NCBI RefSeq assembly: GCF_018326425.1
Contig: NZ_AP024601.1
Location: 2,964,001-3,028,000 of the forward strand
Reading direction: 5' to 3'
DNA: 64,000 nucleotides
Source of the DNA: Polycladomyces abyssicola
GTDB lineage: Bacteria > Bacillota > Bacilli > Thermoactinomycetales > JIR-001
Below, one piece after another: positions 27,674-36,402 of the stretch; within the stretch, counting starts at the first letter, position 1, and every line of letters starts with the position of its first letter. The notes beneath the pieces are model-generated. The model was not told the origin of the DNA. It searched no databases and was given only the letters and a program-made list of their open reading frames with translations. The translations under genes and the position numbers were made by a program.

Positions 27674-27781
27674 TAAAAATAACGCAGGTTCGCTTCCTTC
27701 ATCGCTGACCTGCGCTCCACTTGCTGACGGATATACACTTTTGTTGAAAACCTCCGGATCTCTGTCAGTGTCGTCCGTCAG
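27674..27781 (-). terminator. Two-hairpin leader of comFA with an internal terminator
   Basis: On the minus strand, CTGACGGA/TCCGTCAG arms (27724-27731 and 27774-27781) bracket a first stem-loop. A second hairpin CGCAGGT/ACCTGCG (27683-27689 and 27708-27714) is followed by TTATTTTT. No promoter is visible in the 45 bases between this terminator and comFA, so comFA expression may depend on read-through or on antitermination. Confidence 0.5.
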
Positions 27782-27787
27782 AACTGC

Positions 27788-28195
27788 TCAGGACAACACC
27801 TGTATGGTCCGGTTCGGCGAACGGAGATCCATCACCCAAACCCTACGGACATCCGATCCGCTTCGTGTCGTCACTTCATGCCACATTTCATTCTCATCCT
27901 GCACGGTCACCACTTCCAACCCTGGCAACTGTGCCTGGAAACGGGCAAGAATGGACAACGTATCATCAACGGAGCATCGGTCCACGCAAGTGATGCGGCT
28001 GGACTTGCCCTGAATCCAATGCCAAAACACATAAGAACGGATGACCCATTCGATGGATCCCTGGCTGTTTCGCGTCAAGAGGATGAGATGAACCCGGTCG
28101 ACACGGACGGGACGCCAACAGGCTTTGGCGATGCAGTACATCAAAAACCACATGACGCCGTACAACACGATTCCCCATACGATCGATTGCACCAT
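27788..28195 (-). CDS. Small membrane-anchored protein of unknown function
   Basis: 135-aa protein with one N-terminal membrane helix (about residues 5-25, MVQSIVWGIVLYGVMWFLMYC) and a basic, Trp- and Cys-containing soluble domain of mixed alpha/beta character. No family was recognised. GGAGGACGAG precedes the ATG. It lies between the DegU-like regulator and comFA, 58 bases after the former, and probably shares its transcript. Confidence 0.75.
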   Translation of the reverse strand: MVQSIVWGIVLYGVMWFLMYCIAKACWRPVRVDRVHLILLTRNSQGSIEWVIRSYVFWHWIQGKSSRITCVDRCSVDDTLSILARFQAQLPGLEVVTVQDENEMWHEVTTRSGSDVRRVWVMDLRSPNRTIQVLS

Positions 28196-28253
28196 CGCAC
28201 TCGTCCTCCTTTGCCCACAGTATATGCCGTGGGAAAAAAGGGGTGCGGCGGTG

Positions 28254-29003
28254 TCAATGGAGCTTCACCCATCCTTTTTTTAGCGCGACCAACACAGCTT
28301 GCGTGCGATCCTGAACACCCAATTTGTACAAAATGTTGCTCACGTGATTCTTTACCGTTTTTTCACTTATGTAGAGCACATCACCGATGGCACGATTGTT
28401 TTTCCCCTGCGCCATCAGCCGTAATACATCCATCTCTCTCTGGGTCAGGATATCCGGCCATTCAGGTACATCAAATTCGGGGACGATAGCTGTCAATTCC
28501 CGTTGTTGCCGGCTGATTCGGAGGATCTCCTGTACCAGTTGCCCGCTCGCCCGCGGATGAATATAGATTTCACCCGCAAGGACCAAGCGCACCGCCTCCA
28601 TCAGATCTTCCGCCTCCACATCTTTGGGAAGATAACCGGAGGCACCTGCTCGAACGGCTTCCACCACCGTGGTCGTCTCCCGTTCACCTGAAAGCAGGAT
28701 GATCGGCAACTGCGGATACTCCTCTTTCAGTCGGATCGTGATGTCCACTCCACTTCCCTTGGATAAATCCAAGTCCATCAACACCAAGTCCGGAACATTC
28801 TCGCGACAAGCCTTCAATACCGTTTCACCGTCCCCACAATCGACAAACGAGATGGGACAGTCCATTTGCGAAAGGATCTGTTTCACCCCTTCACGAAACA
28901 ACCGGTGCCGATCAGCCACAACCATACGGATCACGTAAAGGCGACGAAGGTCAGTTTCAGACGGCGGCGGCTGCCATGCGGGAAGTGACAGGCGTTTGAT
29001 CAC
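28254..29003 (-). CDS. NarL/DegU-family response regulator without a neighbouring kinase
   Basis: 249-aa regulator with a receiver domain (about 24-145) and a C-terminal LuxR-type HTH (LTQREMDVLRLMAQGKNNRAIGDVLYISEKTVKNHVSNILYKL). The phospho-acceptor is Asp77 (LVLMDLDLSKGSGVD), with switch Ser105 and Lys127 (LPKD). The acidic pair that binds magnesium is Asp31-Arg32 instead of Asp-Asp, so phosphorylation may be weak or altered. The start is a GTG behind AGAGGTGAG; this adds about 22 residues before the usual DegU start. In B. subtilis degS precedes degU; here no kinase gene is present. Synteny with comFA suggests a DegU orthologue controlling competence or secretion. Confidence 0.88.
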   Translation of the reverse strand: MIKRLSLPAWQPPPSETDLRRLYVIRMVVADRHRLFREGVKQILSQMDCPISFVDCGDGETVLKACRENVPDLVLMDLDLSKGSGVDITIRLKEEYPQLPIILLSGERETTTVVEAVRAGASGYLPKDVEAEDLMEAVRLVLAGEIYIHPRASGQLVQEILRISRQQRELTAIVPEFDVPEWPDILTQREMDVLRLMAQGKNNRAIGDVLYISEKTVKNHVSNILYKLGVQDRTQAVLVALKKGWVKLH

Positions 29004-29033
29004 CTTCTCACCTCTTCTACCAGCCATACAACG

Positions 29034-29053
29034 GAAAATTCCGTCGAATTTTC
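29034..29053. repeat. Palindrome upstream of the DegU-like gene
   Basis: Perfect 8-base inverted repeat GAAAATTC-CGTC-GAATTTTC, 30 bases upstream of the response-regulator start, in its probable leader. It may be an operator or a small hairpin. Confidence 0.4.
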
Positions 29054-29124
29054 TGAATGGATATCCAGTACTATTCTACCATTATTGACATGTGGAGGAA
29101 ACTGTTTTGTACAATCCGTTTACA

Positions 29125-29149
29125 TGAAAAAAACCGCCAAAACGGCGGT
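29125..29149 (-). terminator. Terminator of metK
   Basis: ACCGCC/GGCGGT arms and a long T run on the minus strand, about 155 bases after metK. The interval 29182-29292 contains a possible 36-codon frame from a TTG at 29289 with a plausible Pro/Leu-rich product, but without a convincing ribosome binding site; I do not call it as a gene. Confidence 0.75.
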
Positions 29150-29305
29150 GAAATTTGCTGACAAAGTGGCAGTGATTGTATCTAATTGAGTCGGTCCGCT
29201 TCGGTAAACGGAACGGGAAAACGGAGACCGTCTAATGGTGAGAGCCGGATGGCCTCCGGCAGCTGCGCCGGAATAGCCACCCTTCTCTTCAAACGATCGT
29301 TCCCA

Positions 29306-30499
29306 TCACAAACCGGCATCGCGGCGCAACACTTCGGCTTTGTCCGTACGTTCCCACGGCAAATCCAAGTCGTTGCGTCCGAAATGCCCGTAAGCCGCGG
29401 TTTGTTTGTAAATCGGTCGACGCAGATCCAGCTGACGGATGATGCCTGCCGGACGCAGATCAAAGTGTTTGCGTACCAAGTCCACCAACACGGATTCGTC
29501 CACCCGTCCGGTACCGAACGTATCTACACGGATGGAAACCGGCCGGGCCACACCGATGGCATACGCCAGCTGCACTTCGCATTTGTCGGCCAATCCAGCT
29601 GCCACGATGTTTTTGGCCACGTAACGCGCTGCATAAGCACCGGAGCGGTCCACTTTCGTCGGATCTTTACCCGAGAAGGCGCCACCGCCGTGACGTGCAT
29701 ATCCACCGTAAGTGTCCACGATGATTTTCCGACCGGTCAATCCGGCATCGCCCAACGGTCCCCCGATCACGAAACGGCCCGTGGGATTGATGAAGTATTT
29801 CGTTTTGTCATCCAGCATTTCTTGCGGAACCACCGGCGAAATCACGTGTTGATGTACGTCTTTCTTGATTTGCTCCAAGGTGACATCCTCGGAGTGTTGG
29901 GTCGACACGACAATCGTATCAATCCGCACCGGCTTGTCGTCCTCGTACTCGACGGTTACTTGCGTTTTGCCGTCGGGTCGCAGATACGGCAAGGTGCCGT
30001 TCACCCGTACTTCGTGCAGACGACGGGCCAGTTTGTGTGCCAACGAAATCGGAAGCGGCATCAGTTCCGGCGTTTCATTGGTGGCGAAACCGAACATCAG
30101 ACCTTGGTCACCGGCACCGATCGCTTCGATTTCCTCTTCGGTCATTTGACCTTCCCGTTTTTCCAGCGCTTCATTAACCCCAGCCGCGATATCCGGGGAT
30201 TGTTCATCGATGGAGGTCAACACAGCGCACGTTTCAGCGTCAAAGCCGTATTTGGCGCGTGTGTACCCAATTTCCTTGATGGTCTCCCGTACAATTTTGG
30301 GAATGTCTACATAACAAGTCGTGGAGATTTCACCCGACACCAACACCAAACCCGTTGTGACGGATGTTTCGCAAGCAACCCGTGCATTAGGATCTTTTTC
30401 CAGGATCGCATCCAGGACGGCGTCGGAAATTTGATCGCAGATTTTGTCCGGATGACCGGCTGTCACCGATTCCGAAGTAAACAAACTGCGTTTCGGCAT
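29306..30499 (-). CDS. metK: S-adenosylmethionine synthetase
   Basis: 397-aa methionine adenosyltransferase that makes SAM from ATP and methionine. It begins [20 protein letters not shown] behind GGAGGAGTG; an open stretch upstream is leader sequence, not coding. Diagnostic segments are [12 protein letters not shown] and [16 protein letters not shown]. The leader contains a terminator but no SAM-I riboswitch, unlike B. subtilis metK. Confidence 0.97.
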   Translation of the reverse strand: MPKRSLFTSESVTAGHPDKICDQISDAVLDAILEKDPNARVACETSVTTGLVLVSGEISTTCYVDIPKIVRETIKEIGYTRAKYGFDAETCAVLTSIDEQSPDIAAGVNEALEKREGQMTEEEIEAIGAGDQGLMFGFATNETPELMPLPISLAHKLARRLHEVRVNGTLPYLRPDGKTQVTVEYEDDKPVRIDTIVVSTQHSEDVTLEQIKKDVHQHVISPVVPQEMLDDKTKYFINPTGRFVIGGPLGDAGLTGRKIIVDTYGGYARHGGGAFSGKDPTKVDRSGAYAARYVAKNIVAAGLADKCEVQLAYAIGVARPVSIRVDTFGTGRVDESVLVDLVRKHFDLRPAGIIRQLDLRRPIYKQTAAYGHFGRNDLDLPWERTDKAEVLRRDAGL

Positions 30500-30534
30500 C
30501 GTCACACTCCTCCTTTTCCTACAAACAGTAAACA

Positions 30535-30678
30535 TAAAAAAAGACCTTTCCTCGAGGAAAGGCGCTTTGACTTCACCTTGAGGCATCCTCGAAAACGGCG
30601 GCATTACATCATGATCTATCAAGCTGTTGACCATGCACAAACCGTTTCCATTCGGTCTGACCTATATCAATATATAGG
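30535..30678 (-). promoter_or_regulatory. metK leader with attenuator-like terminator and palindrome
   Basis: On the minus strand a perfect palindrome CCTATAT-ATTG-ATATAGG (30661-30678) overlaps a possible promoter start region. The leader ends in a strong terminator (self-complementary 18-base stem, 30545-30562, then seven to eight T) 36 bases before metK. Between them, GAGG-ATG-CCTC forms a small hairpin and TCGAGG could pair with the terminator arm CCTCGA as an antiterminator. None of the conserved SAM-I, SAM-II or SAM-III boxes is visible. Confidence 0.5.
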
Positions 30679-30739
30679 ATATCGAAAACGGATGTGAAAG
30701 ACAACCCTTCTTTTCCCTTTTTTCGACAGGATTCGATGA

Positions 30740-33037
30740 TCAGCCTGGACGTTTCAACACCAATGAATACGCACCTTCTCCCCTTTTTCCGGATGATTGG
30801 AGTCGGATGTAATAGTTCCCAATTTCCATCATGTGCGTTACTTCCGCCACCCGACGGGAATCGGACAACCGTACCTGTTTCAACGCCCGCATCCCCGAAT
30901 CGTAGAGGATCATCTCCACATCTTCCCATCCCGGTGGGATTTGCAACCGAATGGTGTGACGTGATCGTTCCGTCACCTGAAACACGTACCAATCCAAATC
31001 GACAGGCCCCGCCAGCCTTCCCGTCACAGTTTCGCCCGGGAAGAGGAGCGTAGCTTGATCCGAGCGGTCGTTGGGCTCGGATGCGTCGGTCATCTCAGGT
31101 TGATAATCAATGATCAGGTGATACGGTTCAACGATCGGATTGCCGCCGTAATCCGACGCCCGGACATAGAGATAACCTTTGGGCACATGGAGGCGAATCG
31201 TCTCCTCTTCTCCCTCTGATTTGACATCGACTCGGACTGTGTGCCAGCTTTCATCCTCCTGCACAAACAGGACAGGATCGGCACGCGGCGTAACAACATC
31301 CAATCGCGCTTCCAGCATACCGGGACGGGGAATCTCCAGCTGATACCAGTCCATATCCCTTTGTTTGTGCCAAGTTCCTTCGATTGGTACCAAACCCGGT
31401 GTCAATTTTACTTTGGTGGCATTCCATTGGTAATCATTGTTTTCATTTCGATCCACCTGCGGTGAAAAGGCATTGGTCAACGTATAGGAAATCGGCTCAC
31501 GTGTGTCGATTGCCCACACTTTCAACCGGATCTGCCCACCCGGAACAGTCAAAAACAGCGGTTGAGAGGAAAGGTCGTATTCACCCGTCTGACCCGTTCG
31601 TTCCACTTCCACGCGAATGCGCATACGGGCCTGACGCTTGGCATCACACGTCAACACCAGCGTGCCAGGGTGAAACAGATGAATCCGGTACCAATCCGCA
31701 TCAGATGAGGAGTGGAGAGTCGCCTGGTAAACCTGATCCGTCGACATGGGCATGGCTTTTCCGGCACTGTTGTTGGGTTCGAAAATGTCCGGCTCCAGTT
31801 TGGCGGTCATCGCACGATATACATCGATTGTGCCGAAACCGTACAGGATATTCCAACGTTCTTCGCCCGACGGCCTGGCTGTTTGCCGGATCAAGTTGCG
31901 AATCTGAGCGGGGGTGAAAGAGGGAAAGCGTTCCTTGACCAAGGCAGCCAATCCGGCTACTTGCGGGGCAGCAAACGACGTACCGGAATCGTATCCGTAT
32001 TTGCCACCGGGAATCGCAGACCAGATATTTTCTCCCGGAGCCATGACATCCAGCCCCGAACCCATGTTGGAAGTCATGACGCGTTGACCTTCCACATCCA
32101 CCGAACCGACACCCAATACGGTAGGAAACGCCGCGGGATAATAGAGGGGATGATCATATAGTATGTCACCGTTGTCATTCATGCTGGCGTTTCCCGCGGC
32201 TCCGACAACCGTCACGCCCGCTTGTTCGGCCTCTTGGACCGCCTCTGCCATCGTCTCGGAATATGTCCAACTTCCCTGCGCCAACACGATCACATCGGCT
32301 TTCCGGCGAACTGCCTCACGGATCCCCTCGGCCGTATGGTACACATCTCCATCCTGCCCATCCTCCATCACTTTGATGGGCATGATATGAGCCGAACCGA
32401 TCAACGGACTCTTTTTCCCGCCGGCACTGCCCCAAACGGCGGCAATCACACTCGCCACCCGCGTACCGTGGCCCATGTGATCCTGCGGAGGTTGTGCCGG
32501 GTCACGCAAGTTGGCGCCTGCCACCAGAAACGGGGCCAACATGGGGTGACTCAAATCAACACCCGTATCGACAACGGCAACGGTTACATTGGAGATCCGG
32601 CCTTGCTCTTTCCATTTGACAAGCAAAGGCCAAGCGGCTTCGGCACGAATCCGTTTCAGGTAGTATGTTCTGTTACCGCCACGATATTGCATCGATACCC
32701 GACTTTCCACCTTGAACTTGTGATTGGGGTGTAGATACTCTACACGGGGATCACCTGACCAACGGGATTCCCATTTTTCCTCATCCACGTCGGGCTTCAG
32801 CCGAATCAGCATCGTCTGCCCGTTATCCTTTGGATCCAGTGACTCGTGAAGGATATCCACCGTTTTCAAAAAATCCGGGTCCGCCTCTCCTTTCCACTTA
32901 ATCACCCACTCCCGGTGGGACACCGTTTTGGACGAATCCTCTTCGTTCCCTCTGTTCTCACGCGGCGCCTGTCCGCAAGCGGAGGCGATCAGCACAGCGA
33001 ACAGGCAGATCCAGGTGACCCAAACGACTTTTTTCAT
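30740..33037 (-). CDS. Secreted subtilisin-like serine protease with three PPC-type domains
   Basis: 765-aa S8 peptidase. The N-terminal signal peptide MKKVVWVTWICLFAVLIASAC may be cleaved as a lipoprotein at Cys21, although the lipobox is not ideal. An inhibitor-like propeptide (about 40-112) precedes the catalytic domain, with Asp157 (VVDTGVD), His190 (GHGTRVA), the oxyanion Asn283 (GAAGNAS) and Ser354 (SGTSFAAPQVAG). Three repeats follow from about residue 425, each starting near EPNN/ENND/EPND and containing DWY, which fit bacterial pre-peptidase C-terminal domains. It probably acts on the cell surface. It is transcribed alone, divergently from the LCP gene. Confidence 0.92.
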   Translation of the reverse strand: MKKVVWVTWICLFAVLIASACGQAPRENRGNEEDSSKTVSHREWVIKWKGEADPDFLKTVDILHESLDPKDNGQTMLIRLKPDVDEEKWESRWSGDPRVEYLHPNHKFKVESRVSMQYRGGNRTYYLKRIRAEAAWPLLVKWKEQGRISNVTVAVVDTGVDLSHPMLAPFLVAGANLRDPAQPPQDHMGHGTRVASVIAAVWGSAGGKKSPLIGSAHIMPIKVMEDGQDGDVYHTAEGIREAVRRKADVIVLAQGSWTYSETMAEAVQEAEQAGVTVVGAAGNASMNDNGDILYDHPLYYPAAFPTVLGVGSVDVEGQRVMTSNMGSGLDVMAPGENIWSAIPGGKYGYDSGTSFAAPQVAGLAALVKERFPSFTPAQIRNLIRQTARPSGEERWNILYGFGTIDVYRAMTAKLEPDIFEPNNSAGKAMPMSTDQVYQATLHSSSDADWYRIHLFHPGTLVLTCDAKRQARMRIRVEVERTGQTGEYDLSSQPLFLTVPGGQIRLKVWAIDTREPISYTLTNAFSPQVDRNENNDYQWNATKVKLTPGLVPIEGTWHKQRDMDWYQLEIPRPGMLEARLDVVTPRADPVLFVQEDESWHTVRVDVKSEGEEETIRLHVPKGYLYVRASDYGGNPIVEPYHLIIDYQPEMTDASEPNDRSDQATLLFPGETVTGRLAGPVDLDWYVFQVTERSRHTIRLQIPPGWEDVEMILYDSGMRALKQVRLSDSRRVAEVTHMMEIGNYYIRLQSSGKRGEGAYSLVLKRPG

Positions 33038-33338
33038 CGTCGCTCATCCACTCCATCTCAATCTGGCTGGCCTCCGGGAGCCATCGCATTTCCCGGCGAC
33101 TACGACTTTGTCATTATTAACGTTAGCTTATCACGACTCGGAACGATTGGCGACTATGAAACTTTTCTATTGGATTGACCGTTATATACATAGGAAGTCG
33201 GCTTACATCAAGTGGTACGACCATCTTGTATAAATCCTTCATTTTCCCGAAAATATTCGTCTTTTCTACTTGATGGTCAGCCTGATCTGATGATAGTATG
33301 GTGAGAGACGTGAAAGGCTTTGCAAAGCGGGGAATACG
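33038..33338. other. Divergent intergenic region, protease / LCP
   Basis: About 300 bases containing the promoters of two divergent genes. I see no strong consensus promoter, hairpin or gene. A 25-codon frame at 33157 lacks a ribosome binding site. Confidence 0.5.
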
Positions 33339-34448
33339 ATGGAACGGATCGGAAAAAGCAGGGTAGCGAGAGTCAACAAAAAAAGAAGACGCAAATGGAT
33401 ATGGCGATCAGTCGCCTCATTGTTCGTCCTCATTTTGGTTATCGGTGCTTATTTCTTTTATCAAACGTGGGGCGTATTGGCCGGTACATACGAGCCACTT
33501 GCTCGTGACCATTCCAAAAAACGCGACAAAGCTGTATCGGTTGACAGCCCCGTCAACATTTTGCTGCTGGGAACCGACGTGCGAAGGGAAAGTGAGAATT
33601 GGCGACCGGATGTGATCATCTTGGCGGCCGTCAACCCGAAAACACACTCGATCAAAGTGGTGAGCATCCCACGGGATACCTATGTGGAAATCGCCAACAC
33701 CAACGGCCACAAGGATAAGATCAACTCCGCCGCTGCATGGGCACGTGCCCGCAACGTCGGTCCCGTACTGAACACCGTGGAAACCGTCGAAAACTTTCTC
33801 AATGTTCCCGTAGATTATTACGCCAAAGTCAACTTTAAAGGGTTCATGGATGTCGTTGACGCCTTGGGGGGAGTAGACGTCAACGTCAAATTTCCCTTTC
33901 ATCAGGAGACATTTGGCGGCGAGGTCATCCGATTTAACCCCGGACCACACCATCTGGACGGGGAGGAAGCATTGGCTTACGTCCGGATGCGCAAGCAGGA
34001 TCCGTTGGGCGATCAGGGACGGAACCAGCGCCAGCGCGAAGTGGTCACCCAGCTGATCGACAAGATCGTCAGCTTTGACAACATCACCAAAGTGAACACG
34101 ATTCTCAAATCGTTGGGTGAAAATGTCTCCACCAGCATTACCGTGGACGAAATGATCACCTTGCAAAAAATCTACCGGGACATACCTAAGAAAAACATTC
34201 AGACCATCACCATCAAAGGTGAAAACAAACGACTGAAATACTGGTATTTCTTCGTCAGCAAAGAAGAACGGCAACGGATCAGTGACATTCTGCGCAAACA
34301 GCTGGAGCTGAAACCTGAAAAAATTCCCGGACCTGATCCAACCGAAGGCATTCTCGATGATTCGTCATCCGATGGGGACGAGCAACAAGATGGTTCGTTG
34401 GGTGACGGTAGTGATTCATACGATCAAAACGGGGGTTCCGACTACTAA
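33339..34448 (+). CDS. LytR-CpsA-Psr (LCP) family wall-polymer ligase
   Basis: 369-aa type-II membrane protein. A basic N-terminus and one helix (about 23-44) precede an extracellular LCP domain with the hallmark residues NILLLGTDVRR, VVSIPRDTYVEI, KINSAAAW and the YVRMRKQDPLGDQGRNQRQ arginine cluster. The tail is an acidic, Ser/Asp/Gly-rich low-complexity stretch from about residue 325. LCP enzymes transfer teichoic or other anionic polymers from a lipid carrier to peptidoglycan. In Bacillus an LCP gene (yvhJ/tagV) stands next to yvyE, as here. Confidence 0.94.
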   Translation: MERIGKSRVARVNKKRRRKWIWRSVASLFVLILVIGAYFFYQTWGVLAGTYEPLARDHSKKRDKAVSVDSPVNILLLGTDVRRESENWRPDVIILAAVNPKTHSIKVVSIPRDTYVEIANTNGHKDKINSAAAWARARNVGPVLNTVETVENFLNVPVDYYAKVNFKGFMDVVDALGGVDVNVKFPFHQETFGGEVIRFNPGPHHLDGEEALAYVRMRKQDPLGDQGRNQRQREVVTQLIDKIVSFDNITKVNTILKSLGENVSTSITVDEMITLQKIYRDIPKKNIQTITIKGENKRLKYWYFFVSKEERQRISDILRKQLELKPEKIPGPDPTEGILDDSSSDGDEQQDGSLGDGSDSYDQNGGSDY

Positions 34449-34466
34449 GTCGGCCCTCTTTTTTTT
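34438..34466 (+). terminator. Terminator overlapping the LCP stop codon
   Basis: CCGACT/AGTCGG arms (34438-34443, 34448-34453) around ACTA, followed by CCCTC and eight T. The stop codon TAA lies in the hairpin. Confidence 0.8.
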
Positions 34467-34687
34467 GGGTCCCAGATTATATCGGGCGGAGGGAGCGCTC
34501 CGGGGCGGTGTTGTTTGATCATCTTGCCCAGCTTGAGCAGTCGATTTTCCCTCCTAATCCACCATCGGCCCGGTCCGTCACCAAATGATGTGTGGATTCG
34601 TTTCCACGACGGTAAATAGGAAACAACCGCATTGCCCACCATCACACTTTCTTTATAAACAGACGGCATGACAAACCATATACGCAT
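34445..34687 (-). CDS. Doubtful small protein (80 aa) opposite the LCP terminator
   Basis: An 80-codon frame from an ATG at 34687 behind AAAGGATT. The product is basic, with Trp-rich stretches (KRIHTSFGDGPGRWWIRREN), and ends within the LCP terminator hairpin. It is the only candidate in the 390-base gap 34454-34844. No family was recognised and the terminator overlap argues against it. Confidence 0.25.
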   Translation of the reverse strand: MRIWFVMPSVYKESVMVGNAVVSYLPSWKRIHTSFGDGPGRWWIRRENRLLKLGKMIKQHRPGALPPPDIIWDPKKRGPT

Positions 34688-34844
34688 GCACGTTCAATCC
34701 TTTTCACTGGTATTGAGTGGATTTGTTTATTAGGATAGTGGATGTTGGAATATGCGGCTACCCTTTCGACAAAGGTTTTCAAAACATCGGTTCATCCCTG
34801 CCGCATGCGGATGATTGTAGGCTGATGACAGGAAGGTGAAGGAA

Positions 34845-35480
34845 ATGGAAACCCGTTACCGAACCGTGAAAGGTTATGGAGAAACAGAAATCGTGATTCA
34901 AAAATCGCGGTTTATCACCCGCGTCAACCGTGTCTCCACCGAACAGGAGGCGGCTGCATTTGTGGAGGAAATCAGCAAAAAGCATTGGGATGCGACCCAC
35001 AACTGCTACGCCTACGTCACCCGCGGCACCCAAGTGCAAAAATCGTCGGACGACGGCGAACCGGCAGGAACGGCCGGCCGTCCCATCTTGGAAGTGATCC
35101 GAAATCGAGACTTGCATGATACGGTCATCGTGGTCACCCGTTATTTTGGGGGGATCAAGCTGGGCGCTTCCGGCTTGATCCGCGCGTACAGCCAATGCGC
35201 CGCCGCCGGTATTGATACCGCCGGGGAAGTGGAACGCATTTTGCACAGAAAAATGTCCATTACGACGGATTACTCGTTCGTCGGCAAAATGGAACATGAA
35301 CTGCGCACCCATGGATTCGACATGGATCCGCCGGAGTTTACGGATCAAGTAACCTGGCACCTCTGGGTACCACTTGGCGAAGAAGCCGAGGTCACAAAAT
35401 GGGTGACTGAACTGACCAACGGAAGGGCCTCCGTTACCGAAGGAGAAACGATGTTCCGGGAAAAAGAAGTGAAGTCCTAG
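34845..35480 (+). CDS. yvyE: YigZ/IMPACT family protein (YvyE-like)
   Basis: 211-aa protein of the UPF0029/IMPACT family with an N-terminal IMPACT domain (KSRFITRVNRV..., DDGEPAGTAGRPILEV, VTRYFGGIKLGASGLIRAYS) and a C-terminal DUF1949-type half (about 140-200). The function is not firmly known; the eukaryotic relative modulates Gcn2 and bacterial ones may bind ribosomes. The ATG at 34845 is chosen because GGAAGGTG lies 6 bases upstream. The LCP-yvyE order matches B. subtilis, where degS-degU follow; here metNIQ follows. Confidence 0.93.
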   Translation: METRYRTVKGYGETEIVIQKSRFITRVNRVSTEQEAAAFVEEISKKHWDATHNCYAYVTRGTQVQKSSDDGEPAGTAGRPILEVIRNRDLHDTVIVVTRYFGGIKLGASGLIRAYSQCAAAGIDTAGEVERILHRKMSITTDYSFVGKMEHELRTHGFDMDPPEFTDQVTWHLWVPLGEEAEVTKWVTELTNGRASVTEGETMFREKEVKS

Positions 35481-35530
35481 GGTATCTGGTCATTTCCCAT
35501 CAGGGACCATGTTTTATCGCCGGAAAAGCG

Positions 35531-35560
35531 AAAACCCCCACGCATCAGCGTGGGGGTTTT
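35531..35560. terminator. Bidirectional terminator between yvyE and metQ
   Basis: 13-base arms AAAACCCCCACGC and its complement around ATCA, with A and T tracts on both sides. It serves both convergent transcription units. Confidence 0.9.
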
Positions 35561-35563
35561 TCA

Positions 35564-36358
35564 TCAAAACGCCGGAATGACGGCGCCTTTGTATTTTTGC
35601 TCAATGAACTTTTTCACTTCCGGAGAAGTGAGCGCTTTGGCCAACTTTTGGATGGCCGGTTTCTTTTCATTGCCCGCTTTGACCGCCAATACGTTGACGT
35701 AGGGAGAATTTTTATCCTCGATGAAGAGTGAGTCTTTCAACGGATTCAGATTGGCTTGCAACGCATAGTTGGTGTTGATGATCGCCACGTCCACCTGATC
35801 CAGCACACGCGGCAAGATCGCCGGTTCCAGCGGTTTGAACTTCAGTTTTTTCGGATTGGATTTGATGTTGTTGAGCGTTTTGTCACCTTGACGGTTATCC
35901 AGTTTGATCAAGCCTTGCTGATCCAAGAGCAACAGCACCCGTGTCATTTCACTGGTGGCATTGGGCAAGGCAATGGTCGCACCGTTGGGAATCTGCGATT
36001 TGGATTTGTACTTTTTCGAATAGGCGCCCATCGGTTCGATGTGTACACCCACCACTTTGACCAAATGCCAGCCCTGCTCTTTGTTGGAGGCTTCCATCCA
36101 CGGAATGTGCTGGAAGTAGTTGGCGTCCAGCTCCCCTTCCTCCACTGACTTGTTGGGCAGGACATAATCCTGGAACACACGCACTTCCAAATGGACGCCC
36201 TGTTTTTCCAGGATCGGTTTGATATGGTTCAGAATCTCGGCATGAGGAACTTGCGTCGCTCCCACACGAATGGTTGCTTCATCTTTTTTACCTGCGCCGC
36301 ATGCAGTCATCGTCAACATCATGACGATTGCGAGCAGGCCGATCCACCATTTCTTCAT
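35564..36358 (-). CDS. metQ: Methionine ABC transporter, substrate-binding lipoprotein
   Basis: 264-aa NlpA-family lipoprotein with signal peptide MKKWWIGLLAIVMMLTMTAC (lipidated Cys20). IRVGATQVPHAEILN and LDANYFQHIPWM are typical MetQ ligand-site segments. It is the last gene of metN-metI-metQ and ends at the shared terminator. A SAM-I riboswitch upstream of metN controls it. Confidence 0.95.
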   Translation of the reverse strand: MKKWWIGLLAIVMMLTMTACGAGKKDEATIRVGATQVPHAEILNHIKPILEKQGVHLEVRVFQDYVLPNKSVEEGELDANYFQHIPWMEASNKEQGWHLVKVVGVHIEPMGAYSKKYKSKSQIPNGATIALPNATSEMTRVLLLLDQQGLIKLDNRQGDKTLNNIKSNPKKLKFKPLEPAILPRVLDQVDVAIINTNYALQANLNPLKDSLFIEDKNSPYVNVLAVKAGNEKKPAIQKLAKALTSPEVKKFIEQKYKGAVIPAF

Positions 36359-36402
36359 TATCGCATCCTCCTAGTTCCATTGAATTTGCCGGTTACTTTG
36401 CA

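Noticed and set aside
29182-29292. Small Pro/Leu-rich frame after metK
   Set aside because: The product looks protein-like, but there is no convincing ribosome binding site and no paralogue or motif.
30500-30700. SAM-I riboswitch upstream of metK
   Set aside because: Neither GATGAAACC-type nor GGCAACC-type consensus is present, in contrast to the clear S-box before metN.
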